This document shows, in pieces, positions 38,693-51,200 of a stretch of 64,000 bases of DNA; positions within the stretch are counted from its first letter, which is position 1; every line of letters begins with the position of its first letter. This stretch comes from Vanessa cardui (lineage: Eukaryota > Arthropoda > Insecta > Lepidoptera > Nymphalidae), in assembly GCF_905220365.1 (NCBI RefSeq), contig NC_061127.1, forward strand, positions 9,610,001-9,674,000. Direction: 5' to 3'. A model generated the notes under the pieces. That model had not been told where the DNA came from. It saw nothing but the letters and a program-made list of their open reading frames with translations, and did not search any database. The position numbers were made by a program, and so were the translations under genes.

Positions 38693-38730
38693 ACGTAACT
38701 AAGCAATTTCTTCACATAAATAGCAATTGT

Positions 38731-38938
38731 TATAATGTTGTCTTAGATTTTCGCGATTATTTCAATATTTCTTCTTTCTTGGCGGTAGTTGTAAATAATA
38801 TTTCTTTTGTAATTCAAATAGACAAATGTCACTTCAGTCTACCTGTGACCACGAACGGTGTAAAGTGCTCGAAACGTCGGGATGATAAAAATAATTAATT
38901 TACGCGATTTAAATCCGTTAAAACTAGTTTTATTTCAG
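38731..38938 (+). repeat. Dispersed repeat family R4 just downstream of IR-A
   Basis: ATAATGTTGTCTTAGA, GGCGGTAGTTGTAAATAATA, AAATAGACAAATG, GTGCTCGAAACGTCGGGATG, ACGCGATTTAAATCCG. It starts about 40 bp after the IR-A stop codon, so it probably lies in the 3' UTR. A candidate poly(A) signal AATAAA is at 39149. Confidence 0.75.
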
Positions 38939-39189
38939 AAATTGTTATGTTGTTTATTTAGTAAACTTTTTAAGGTAGTTAAAATATAAAGTAGTAATTT
39001 TAATATTGGACATGTAATTTACACATATGCATGCATCAATGTCTTTTTAATAACAGGTTATATTTTTTTTATAATGGAATGACACTTCGATAAAATAATT
39101 CATAATATTTTTACACCCTTTATAGCTTCACATTTGTGTAAAACGAACAATAAAGTAATTGTTCAGTTTGAATATTTTACTTGTATATG

Positions 39190-39505
39190 TACCGTGTGTA
39201 CACAGTAGCGTAAATAAGGCGGTGCCACCTGTGCCCAGGCACAGGGCGTAGACTCTCGGGGGCTCAAGAATAGACGGAGTGGGCAGGACTAATTGTTTTT
39301 TATTACTAATATATTATTTAACAGGAAATTTGGTGCCGGTGAAAATTATCAAAATCGGTCCACCCAGTGAATAATTATGAGGTAACAATCATAAAAAAAA
39401 AACAAACTAATTGATAACCTCCTCCTTTTTGAAGTCGGTTGAAAATAGGCAAAGGGTCTGCTTAAATAGGGCGCAGTTATAGAAGATCGCACAGGGCGCA
39501 GAAAA
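39190..39505. repeat. Composite degraded repeat between the IR genes
   Basis: Contains GTAGCGTAAATAAGGCGGTG-like sequence, then an AAAATCGGTCCACCCAGTGA, TTATGAGGTAACAAT, CCTCCTCCTTTTTGAAGTCG module. That module is shared with 22190-22290 and 44430-44550. The rest of 38939-40059 shows nothing further. Confidence 0.55.
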
Positions 39506-40059
39506 GACTATTTACGGCTAATACACATTTATTCATTTACTAAAGCAGTAATTTAATATTACAAACAGACACACCAATTTCATTATATGTATAGAATATA
39601 GATAATAAATACACTGAAAATTTAGTATCATTGTTCTTAACTAGATAAATTTCACTTTGTGTAAACAATAATGCACGGTGTTCTAAATAAATAAATACAA
39701 AAAAGGTTGTCTTTTACTAATTACAAATCTATTTTGGTCTACCTTTTTTTCTCTGTATTACTTACGTTACGCATGAAAAGGTACTTATTAATGTTGTGAC
39801 TTTAGATTTATTTAACTAGAAATCGAATTGTATTGTGTAAGTATTGTGTATTAACTGGACGATTAGCAGTAATTATAGCGGATGAATACCGCCTATGTGA
39901 TTAGCAGCTGGCTTGATTACACTTAATACCCACAAAGCTCTAATTAGGCTAATGAATAATTAAATATAATACGAACTGGAATGAAAATCGATGTATTGTG
40001 TAACATTTACTATTATAAAATACATATGAAAGGTTAGATCGAATATAATCACACACGAG

Positions 40060-42247
40060 ATGATACAGTACGTCTTTCTACTAATATCTTGCTTGAATGC
40101 ACAGGCTTACGTTGGAAACGATGAAATCAAAATGATATCAAGTGTTGTTAACTCATACAGCAGATCTCCGAGTGTTTTAGCAAACGTTTGTTGGAAGCCA
40201 AGTGAGATTTAAAATCTTCTCTAATTATAATATATTTATTCTTTTTTTCGTTTTTTTTTTTTTTTTGTTTTTCATGCAAAGCAAGCGTGGTACGCTATTA
40301 TAGTTAGATAATATAACTCGCTATTCATTCAACTTTAATTATATTCTCACTTGTATGACAAAAAGTAGATTAATGAAAACACGATATTTCAATCAACAAG
40401 TTTTAAATATTTGTTTTATTACTATAATGAACTTTATTTGTGTTATTCAATAGATTTTTACTGCTTGGCTGTTTAATTATATATAAAGTAATTATATATA
40501 ATAAATCCTTATTTTAAGTAGCTGTAATATTTGTTTTGATTTTAAAAGCCAAGAAGATGGGTCTTATCAATGAAATTAACTATGAGGGACCTCAAAAACC
40601 TATACAATTTGTAGACAGTTTTACCAGCATAAGAATTAATGCAGTACAAAATATAATTATACTTACCGATTTAAATTGTCCCAATAGTAGTCGATTTATG
40701 GAACAAGTAAGTAGACACAATTTAAATAATAGTATCGATATAGTAGGAGACATCACCATCTGTTATTTGATGACCAAAAAGTTTATATGTCAGATAAAAT
40801 TTTCATTGATAAATCACAAATTGCCATGCTATAAATTAATAAACTAAAATTGACCCTTTTTGATCAACATCCCCCATTTTTATTGAAGAATATCGACATA
40901 TGTTAAAAATAATATTACAAGATCACTTTGTAAAATAAATGAATTTGGTTTAAAGTTTAACATTTAGAAACTGAGCATCTATGAATGCGATGCGACTTTT
41001 ATCAAAACAGCCTAATATTGTTGGCTAAAGTAATTATTATTCATTTCATTAGTAAAAAAAAAAACAAATAAGAAATGCGAGGAGTCGCGTTAAGAATGAC
41101 ACATATTTTTCCAATTATTATCGAAAGTTCTAAATTAGTATAAGGTATATTAGACTTTTTATTTTATTATTTGTATTAAACATTCAGGCAAATGGTACAG
41201 AAAGATTTCGAAGTCCATACAGATGGTTAATCATCGGTGAATATGATAAAAATAAAGAAGACACACTAAAGGATCTAAAACATTTTCATATATTAATCGA
41301 TTCGCATGTAATTATTTCTGAGAAAAATGGCGATATTTTCACATTATATTTACGTAAGTATTCATACTAAACTTAAATTGAATAAAGGTTTAAAAAGATG
41401 GCAATTGTTTATTTTAATTATTATAAATTTATTACTTATTCTACAAAAGTAAGCTGAAGGTTCTTTTAGTATTGTATTACTTAATGTTCTAATGTAAGTA
41501 ACAAAGAACCTGAGAGAAAAAGTTTAGGAAAAAAGTCCATTAATATAAAATTCAGAGAATACTTTTCATATTTATTTCTATGACTTCTAACAGACGTTAA
41601 CGTCTTCTGGGATAATAGTGTAATAAATAAAATGTAAAAATTACATAAGTATGTATATTTTTTTGAAATTTTTCGGTCATTATCCAAGAATAATGAATCA
41701 GAAATGTCACATTATATTCACATATTAAAATTTATAACGTCTGTTAAAAATTTTTAAGCCAATTTTAATAAAAACAAATAATCTTTGATCATAAGGCATG
41801 AAATACATAAAATTTTAACAAAAAGAAAAACCGACTTCAAACAAAACACTATTTTAAAACAAATAAAAATGCACTAAAAAGTAATAAAAATAATATTTAA
41901 CATATTTTTGAGAGTCCTCCTAGATAAAATGAAATGAATAATAATATTCAGCCACGGGTACACGCTTCAACAATCAAAAGAAAGAAGCGATACGAGCCTC
42001 TTGATTGACCCAGTATAATATCGTATAAAAGGTAATTTGTAAGAAACATATTTCTTAAAGTATTATCGTATTGTTTTTTGATAGATATAGTATAGGTTGG
42101 CTGACACCGACTCCAAATATAGCAATAATTATAACTACATTATATAATCGTAAATCGACTTTTAAGTAGTCTAATATTTTTCATTTCATTTTATCTAGGA
42201 GGACTCTCAAAAATATGTTAAATATTATTTTTATTACTTTTTAGTGC

Positions 42248-42280
<33 letters not shown>

Positions 42281-45200
42281 TGGCATAGGTGGCAAACGAG
42301 CAGGAGGCTCACCTGATGGAAAGTGACTACCACCGCCCATGGACATCTGCAACACCAGGAGGCTTGCAGGTGCGTTGCCGGCCTTTGAGAAAGGAGTAGG
42401 CTCTTTTCTTGAAGGTTCCCATGTCGTATCGGTTCGGGAAAAACCGCCGGCGAAAGCTGGTTCCACAAAGTGGTTGTGCGAGGCAGAAAATGTCTAAGAA
42501 ATCGCGCTGTTGTGGATTTTCGGACATCAAGATGGTGCGGGTGAAACTTAGAATTTTGACGAGATGTCCGAAGGTGAAATTCAGCAGCCGGGATTAATCC
42601 GAACAATTCCTCGGAACATTCCCCGTGAAAAATTCGGTAGAAGATGCAGAGTGATCCGACATCTCTACGCAAAGCCAAAGGATCAAGGAGATCGGAAAGG
42701 GCTTGATCGTCGATAACTCGAGCCGCTCTACGTTGGATGCGGTCAAATGGAAGGAGCTGGTACTGGGGAGCACCCGCCCAGAGATGAGAGCAGTACTCCA
42801 TGTGAGGCCGAATTTGCGCCTTGTAAAGTTTTAGGCGATGGGCCGACGTGAAATACTGTCTCGCCTTGCTGAGCACGCCCAGCTTTTTTGAAGCCAATTT
42901 GGCTTTGCCTTCCAATTGACCGCGGAACTGAACGAGGTTCGAAATATCAACGCCAAGTATTCCGATACTACCTGTAGCGGCTATCGGAATGTTCTCAAAT
43001 CGTGGAGATACGACAAATGGTGTTTTTTTAGCGGTTAACGCGCAAACTTGCGTCTTTTTGGGGTTGAAATGGACTAGATTTAGCCGGCCCCAATTCGAGA
43101 CTTCGTTTAATGAAGACTCGATTTCAGACACAAGTTTGTTCCGGTTCTCTTCGACGTTTTCCCGAGAAATATTAGCGCGGCCGGTGTACAAGGTGTCAAC
43201 GGTACTGTCGTCTGCATAGCAATGAATGTTCCCGATTTGCAATAAATCATTGATATGCAGAAGAAACAGAGTGGGTGATAGAACGCAGCCTTGTGGAACA
43301 CCAGCATTGACGAATTTTAAGTCAGAGCATGCACCGTCGACAACGACCTTGATGCTCCGATCTGCCAAAAAGCTGGTAATTTGTTTTAAAATAGTGTTTT
43401 GTTTGAAGTCGGTTTTTCTTTTTGTTAAAATTTTATTTATTTTTTGATTTTAAGTGAAGCTGATGTAGACTAACATTTTTTTTAATATGGATAGATTAAG
43501 CGTGCCGTTTATATGAATCAGGAACTACTTCGGGGACAATTTCAAAAGAAACTTTCGAATAAAGCAAAAATATATTTTCGAAAATGCGGCTTTAATACGT
43601 CATGCGGCATAAACTAAAAGGTACCACCCTCGAATGAGCTGTAATCGACCTCAGTAAAAAAACTTTGCAAAAGAGCTATTCGTATGCTATGTCGTACATC
43701 ATATGACATCACATCATATACACAAAATTTGATTAAAGACAGTAAGAAATTCTGCCCCAAATCGCACCCTAACTGTAAGCCGTTTAGGAGTTCCGTCAAT
43801 ACATAGTATAAAACAAAGTCGCTTTCTCTGTCCCTATATCTTTAAAACTACGCAACGGATTTTGATGCGGTTTTTTTTAATAGATAGTGTGATTCAAGGG
43901 GAAGGTTTGTGTATATAATAAATGAACAATATAGTAAAGAAACACTGACTATTTTAGAAGTTTGCAATGTGATGTCGTAAATAAACAAATTCTTTAGTAT
44001 ATTTAGTATCAGTTTTGCACCCGTGAGAAGTCGGGGCGGGTTGCTAGTTGACTATAATATTCGATTATGACAATTACATGAACATTACCACGTTCCGGAA
44101 GATGATTTAAATATCCAAGTAAACCCATAAATAAAAGATTCGACCGAGTATTGCTAACGTGCTCCTCAGAATTGTTCCGTTCCCTTCCGTTCCCTTAATT
44201 TGTCATGGATCCTAAGCTCAGAACCTTACCAAACTTTCACCAAACTACCCTTAAAGTATGTCCTTTATAATTTTAAAAGAATCATCAAAATTGTGCCAAC
44301 CAATTTTGAGTTGTTCACCTATTTATCGCGCACATACATAATGCAAATTTAAGACTTATGTCGTTTTCATACGGATACCATCATCGGAAAAAAATTAAAA
44401 AAAAATGGAAGCCCACGGGAAGCATTACCTTTCAAACAAAAAAAAAATATCAAAATCGGTCCACCCAGTAAAAAGTTATGAGGTAACAAACATAAAAAAA
44501 AAATACAGACGAATTGATAACCTCCTCCTTTTTGAAGTCGGTTGAAAAAAGAAATGCATTATATTTTGTTTATGTAATGTTCATCTATTTGCAGCTTACA
44601 AACAACTATCTAACAGCAGCGAATGGAAACTAGAAAGCTTCGGTACTTGGTCAGCTAGACAGGGTTTGAATAAAACAAATGATATGTCTGTTGAAATAAC
44701 GATTCGACGGAAAGATTTGGGGGGCTTACCTATTGCCGCGTCTTTAGTCATTACCAGTAATGAAACGAAGAAGCAATTATTGAATCTGAGGTGAACAATA
44801 CACATATATTTTTTCTTTTGACTTTTGTTTGTGCCAAGAGGAAGAGATTATTTTGCTGATGTTATGTGTGATGGAGATTGAACGGAACGGTCGAGATTAC
44901 AGGCTTTATTTAATTTTGAAGAAATAAATGTAGTAGACTCTCTGTTAAAGCATAACCCAAAAAAAGCAATAATAAATTGTAAGAGAAACATAAATGACAA
45001 GGTAACAAAACAACGGTAACAAGACACAAAAATATTTACAACTTAACTTCTATATATTTAAATGAAAATTTACAAAGTGGACTGAACACTAACATTACAA
45101 ACATTCAACGTTAATAGGGTGAGGAACGGGATAGAGGAGTTTGGGACAAGAAATTACATTAAAAATAGTAGTCGCCAGCGGCTTCGCTAGCGTTTTAGGG

Positions 45201-48200
45201 TGTTAGTTTTAGTTTTGTCATGTGTCAGGCAAAAAAAATAGCCTTTCTGGGAGTTCAAGTTTGCTCCATGAAAAATTTCATCAAAATCAGTTCAACGATT
45301 TGGTCGTGAAAGAGCGTCAGACAGAGAGACAGACAGACAGAGTTACTTTCACATTTATAAAAAAGATATAGATAATTTATATATAAGTTGCTCCGATACT
45401 TAATGCTATCATCTTCTTTCGAATGTCAAAACAAATGTGCAAGAAAGAGAGAAATCATATATATATACACACACTAAACAAAATTTATTTAATAAGTGTT
45501 ATCTTTTTTAATTACAAAGTTAAATTACAGGGATCTACACATAGACTTCATAACCAAAGCCAGTTTTCGACAATTGGATCCTCTGTACTATTTCCTGAAT
45601 GCATCACGAGTGCTTATTTTCACGGACAATTGGGGTTATATTGTTAACGGATCGTATAATGGCATGATTGGAGATATAGTTCGCGAGGTCGCTGAGCTTA
45701 CAGGTCATTCTTTCTGAGTATTCCAATAAAATCTTTACTCAGGTGCTGAGCATGAGGAATCATAACTCAAGAACACACTTATGGCGCGGATCTAGAAATG
45801 ATTCACTTATAAAACATACATTAGTTGGAACCGACAGGTACAATCGACAGGCGGGTCGTATTATAAGGTTTTATTTCTTAATAATTTGTTAAAATGCCAA
45901 TAAATTAACAAATTATATTCACCCGTGGAACAGTAAAGGAAAGAAGCTCCAATTAGCTCCCTATGAAGCACATTCGTGTAGGTGAAGAGTTTGCTCAAAC
46001 CTTTGCCAAATCTTTGGGCCAAAAACAAACCACACAACGGCCCCCTATTTTAGGTATACCACATCGGAGTTTCTCTTGATAGCATATCGAAGAACTATAT
46101 TATAACAACAAAGCCTTCTTTCACTTTGAGGAGGTAGGAGATAACAATATTAATATATATTTTTAATTATACCTTTTTTAATAAATATAGGTACAGTAGT
46201 TTTCATTACGAAACAACGGTTGAAAGTTTTGGATTACCTGTCATATCCAACGAGTACAACCGTAAAGTTCGTGTTTCGCCAACCAAGTCTATCCTATGAG
46301 AACAACCTCTTCATCTTACCGTTTAAGCCTCGAGTTTGGTTTTGTATCTGTGGACTTATTATATTAATGCTATTTATAGTATTCATCAACGCACGATGGG
46401 AAAGTATTAAATATGAACGTGATACGGTAAGTTAATATTATTTGTATAATAAGGTAAAAAACTATTTGTTTAATAGCAACATTTATATAATATAAAAATG
46501 AATTAATGTTCATTGAACTGTCAAATCGTTTAAATATTTTATTTGTTGTAGCAACATTTGTTTATAAGTTGCATTCTAATTTTTTTATCGTTATATATTG
46601 TTATCTCTATAAACATGTTGTGCATGTTTTTGGTGTATGTTATTTTTAGTATGACATTTTTATTTTATTTAAAGACTTACATATTTTTATTACCAGCCAG
46701 GAGCACAATTTTAGAATTAAAAATAAGAAATGTTTTTTTATGCGTTTCGCATCTTGTGCCGATTTTTTTTTAATGATAGTAATCCTTTTTCCTTTGGATT
46801 GAGAGCTATCGAGGTAAAATGCGACTATATAACACCTAAGCTATATGACGTAACCAAATCCGTTATGCGACAATAGTTGTTATATACATAACTATGAATT
46901 AATACATAACTGTTAATTTACTCAAACACAATGGATAAATTGAAATATGTATGAATTATATTTATTAATATCCTGTCAATTTAAGAGACGTAATATAATA
47001 TTATTTTAAATCACAAAAACGGAAACATTATATTTCAATTATTTTTTTTATTAATTATTATAAGTATTCTCTACACACTGCTTTGTAATGGCTGCTAATT
47101 ACATAAAATAGATTTTTGTATTTATAATAATAACTTGATAATGATATCGTGTTTTCCAATTTCGGCCATAGCGGTTAATCTCAAGATGATTCAGTCAACT
47201 ACGTGCGTTAGATTTTATTGCACAAGTTGTGTGTCTCACAGACAGGCTTTCTCAGGCACGGGCTAAATACTTCCAAATTCCAAAATCTTGTGTAGCTGAG
47301 AATTTTTCGACAGCCAGTAACTTTTTATCATCCCGAAAGGAGGTTTTAATCTACGATCTTAGAATCTACGGACTCATAATCACATCATAACCACTAGTCC
47401 AACGACAGATTTAAATTGAATAAACATAAAATGTCATGTACACATACACATTTATTTTATTTTTGTATGCGATGTTGCAATATATTGTATATTTCCTGGT
47501 AAACGAATTATGTCATGATTGACCTCGTAATACATATATAAACGTCAAAGTTCGCATTAATTTGTTCTTTATACTGTTAAATTCACTTCAAATACTCATC
47601 TTCATTTTCATCGATCATGTTGTAAACAGATGTAGAAAACTTTTCCAAGTGGTAGTGCCACGCTGTATACCTTCGGGTTACAGCCGAATGGGCCGGCACG
47701 CCCGGGGAAGTACCACTCTCTCACTTAAAATCGGCGTAAAGTGGTGGCTATGCTACCGCGTTTCGTCCGGTAAGTGAGAGTTCCGGAGGCCCAATCCCCC
47801 TCCCCCCCAAAACTTGATGGTTGTGCAGAATTTGGTTAAATTACCCCAGGAGGGTACCATCAGCGACAGCGGTGGAGAATCCCTCTCTGGGCATCCATGC
47901 TCAGGACGTACACCGCCTGAGCAGGGATGCCCAGGCTGCCCTCCGAATTCTGGGGGGGGCAATTTTGCGCTCGCCACTGTTCGGGGCAAGCGGAGCAGGC
48001 ATCATAAGGCAACCCCTACCACCCTCGCTGTGGACTTCTGCAACATAAGGGGACTCAACTCCAACCTCAACGCCGTTCACTACCATCTGGAAACGGCGAA
48101 GCCGGCCTTGCTCTTTCTAACCGAGACCCAGATATCTTCTCCTGCCGATACGACTTTTCTCTCGTACCCTGGGTACAAATTGGAACATTCTTTTATACCA

Positions 48201-51200
48201 CGAGCTGGGGTATGCGTTTACGTCAGAGATGATATCTGTTCTCGACGCCTCGGCAGCCTTGAAGGACAGGACCTATCGATTATCTGGCTACGTGTAGACT
48301 GCGATGATCATCCGCGAATCTATGCGTGCCTTTATAGGTCCCATAGCGGTAATGCCGAAACCGACCGACTGGTTGAGCACGTCCAAATGGCTACAGATTC
48401 CGTGCTTCAGCAGATTCCATCCGCAGAGATCATTATTCTGGGTGACTTTAATGCTCACCACGCAGAATGGCTCGGCTCACGCACCACCGATCATGCGGGT
48501 AGATCTGTTCTGGACTTCGCTCTAGCATATGATCTGACACAACTGGTCAATTCGCCAACGCGAATACCGGATGTGGAGGATCATACACCTTCCCTGTTGG
48601 ACCTTCTGCTGACTTCGCATCCGGATGGCTATCAGGTTATCGTCGATCCCCCTCTGGGCTCGTCTGACCACTGTCTCATCCGGAGTACAGTGCCGGTTGT
48701 GCGGTACTCACGGCCTCGCTTTGTTGGGTGCCGCCGAGTATGGCACTACAAGTCAGCAGATTGGGATGGGATGCGGTCTTTTTTTGCATCGTACCCATGG
48801 GGGCAGATTTGTTTCTCGCCGGATGATCCGAACGCTGCTGCTGACTCTGTTGCCGATGTGGTGCTTCAGGGTATGGAACTATTCATTCCTTACTCTGCAG
48901 TACCCATCGGTGGCAAGTCCCAGCCTTGGTTTGGTCGTTTCTGCAAAACGGCATCACGCCGAAAGTGGGAACGCTATCAAACCTGGGCTAATGCATCTGC
49001 GTCTCGTGATGTAAATACCAGCGCATTCAAAAAGGAATATAACTCTGCCTCTAGGTCCCTCAAAAACGTGATTGCTAGGGCGAAGACGGAGTACATTGGC
49101 AGAATTGGCGAGAGACTGGTGCGTCTCCCTTCAGGAACACGAGCGTTCTGGTCTCTCGCTAAGGCTGTCTTAGGGAATTTCTGTCAGCCCTCTTTTCCAT
49201 CTCTGCACAGGGACGGTGAGTCATTGGCCCATACCGCGAAAGAGAAAGCTGATCTTTTAGGCTCTCTCTTCGCGTCGAACTCGACTCTGGATGACCAAGG
49301 AAAATCTCCACCAACAATTCCGCGGTGTGATACCACGATGCCGGAAGTTAAATTCCGGCAAAGTGCAGTTCGTAAAGCACTTCTTTCCTTGGACATTCAT
49401 AAGTCGAGCGGACCCGATGGTATCCCTCCAATCGTGCTACGGACATGTGCTCCCGAGTTGGCACCGGTCTTAACGCGTCTTTTCCGGCAATCCTACACAT
49501 TAGGCGTCGTCCCGAATTCCTGGAAGACAGCTTTGGTGCATCCGATCCCTAAAAAAGGCAACCGCTCAGACCCGTCCAATTATAGGCCTATAGCCATCAC
49601 CTCCTTGCTCTCCAAGATAATGGAGTCCCTTATTAACTGCCAGCTCCTGCGGTACCTAGAGGAGAATCAGCTGATTAGTGACCGCCAGTACGGTTTCCGT
49701 CGGGGTCGCTCAGCCGGTGATCTTCTAGTTTACCTTACTCATAGGTGGGCTGAAGCAGTTGAGAGCAAGGGGGAGGCATTAGCAGCCAGCTTGGACATAG
49801 CGAAGGCCTTCGATCGCGTATGGCACAAAGCGCTTCTTTCGAAGCTTCCTTCCTATGGGCTTCCCGGGAAATTATGCAATTGGATTACCAGCTTTTTGGC
49901 AGATCGGAGCATCAAGGTCGTTGTCGACGGTGCATGCTCTGACTTAAAATTCGTCAATGCTGGTGTTCCACAAGGCTGCGTTCTATCACCCACTCTGTTT
50001 CTTCTGCATATCAATGATTTGTTGCAAATCGGGAACATTCATTGCTATGCAGACGACAGTACCGTTGACACCTTATACACCGGCCGCGCTAATATTTCTC
50101 GGGAAAACGTCGAAGAGAACCGGAACAAACTTGTGTCTGAAATCGAGTCTTCATTAAACGAAGTCTCGAATTGGGGCCGGCTAAATCTAGTCCATTTCAA
50201 CCCCAAAAAGACGCAAGTTTGCGCGTTAACCGCTAAAAAAACACCATTTGTCGTATCTCCACGATTTGAGAACATTCCGATAGCCGCTACAGGTAGTATC
50301 GGAATACTTGGCGTTGATATTTCGAGCCTCGTTCAGTTCCGCGGTCAATTGGAAGGCAAAGCCAAATTGGCTTCAAAAAAGCTGGGCGTGCTCAGCAAGG
50401 CGAGACAGTATTTCACGTCGGCCCATCGCCTAAAACTTTACAAGGCGCAAATTCGGCCTCACATGGAGTACTGCTCTCACCTCTGGGCGGGTGCTCCCCA
50501 GTACCAGCTCCTTCCATTTGACCGCATCCAACGTAGAGCGGCTCGAGTTATCGACGATCAAGCCCTTTCCGATCTCCTTGATCCTTTGGCTTTGCGTAGA
50601 GATGTCGGATCACTCTGCATCTTCTACCGAATTTTTCACGGGGAATGTTCCGAGGAATTGTTCGGATTAATCCCGGCTGCTGAATTTCACCTTCGGACAT
50701 CTCGTCAAAATTCTAATTTTCACCCGCACCATCTTGATGTCCGAAAATCCACAACAGCGCGATTTCTTAGACATTTTCTGCCTCGCACAACCACTTTGTG
50801 GAACCAGCTTTCGCCGGCGGTTTTTCCGAACCGATACGACATGGGAACCTTCAAGAAAAGAGCGTACTCCTTTTTGAAAGGCCGGCAACGCACCTGCAAG
50901 CCCCCGGGTGTTGCAGATGTCCATGGGCGGTGGTAGTCACTTTCCATCAGGTGAGCCTCCTGCTCGTTTGCCACCTATGCCATAAAAAAAAAAAAAAAAA
51001 AAAAAAAAGAAAAAAAATCAACAGATTAACTTAAAATATTAATGATCTATATCAATATTATAAATGTGAAAATAACCGAACTTGATAAAATTTGGTATGA
51101 AAAAAACTAAAACTCCAAGAGAGGACATTTTCTGCCTAACGTACGCCACTCCGAGGTCCTGGGTTCGATTCCCGACTGAGTCGATGTAGATTATTATTAG

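Noticed and set aside
45955..46095. Minus-strand traces resembling FLAQRFGKGLSK in IR-B intron 5
   Set aside because: Probably a decayed retroelement piece, but too short and frame-broken to assign.
46558..46773. 71-codon hydrophobic ORF in IR-B intron 6
   Set aside because: T-rich sequence gives a hydrophobic translation by chance; IR-B joins exon 6 to exon 7 in frame without it.
50045..50275. ORFs on the strand opposite the LINE RT
   Set aside because: Antisense shadows; the same shadow appears over the truncated copy at 42989-43219.
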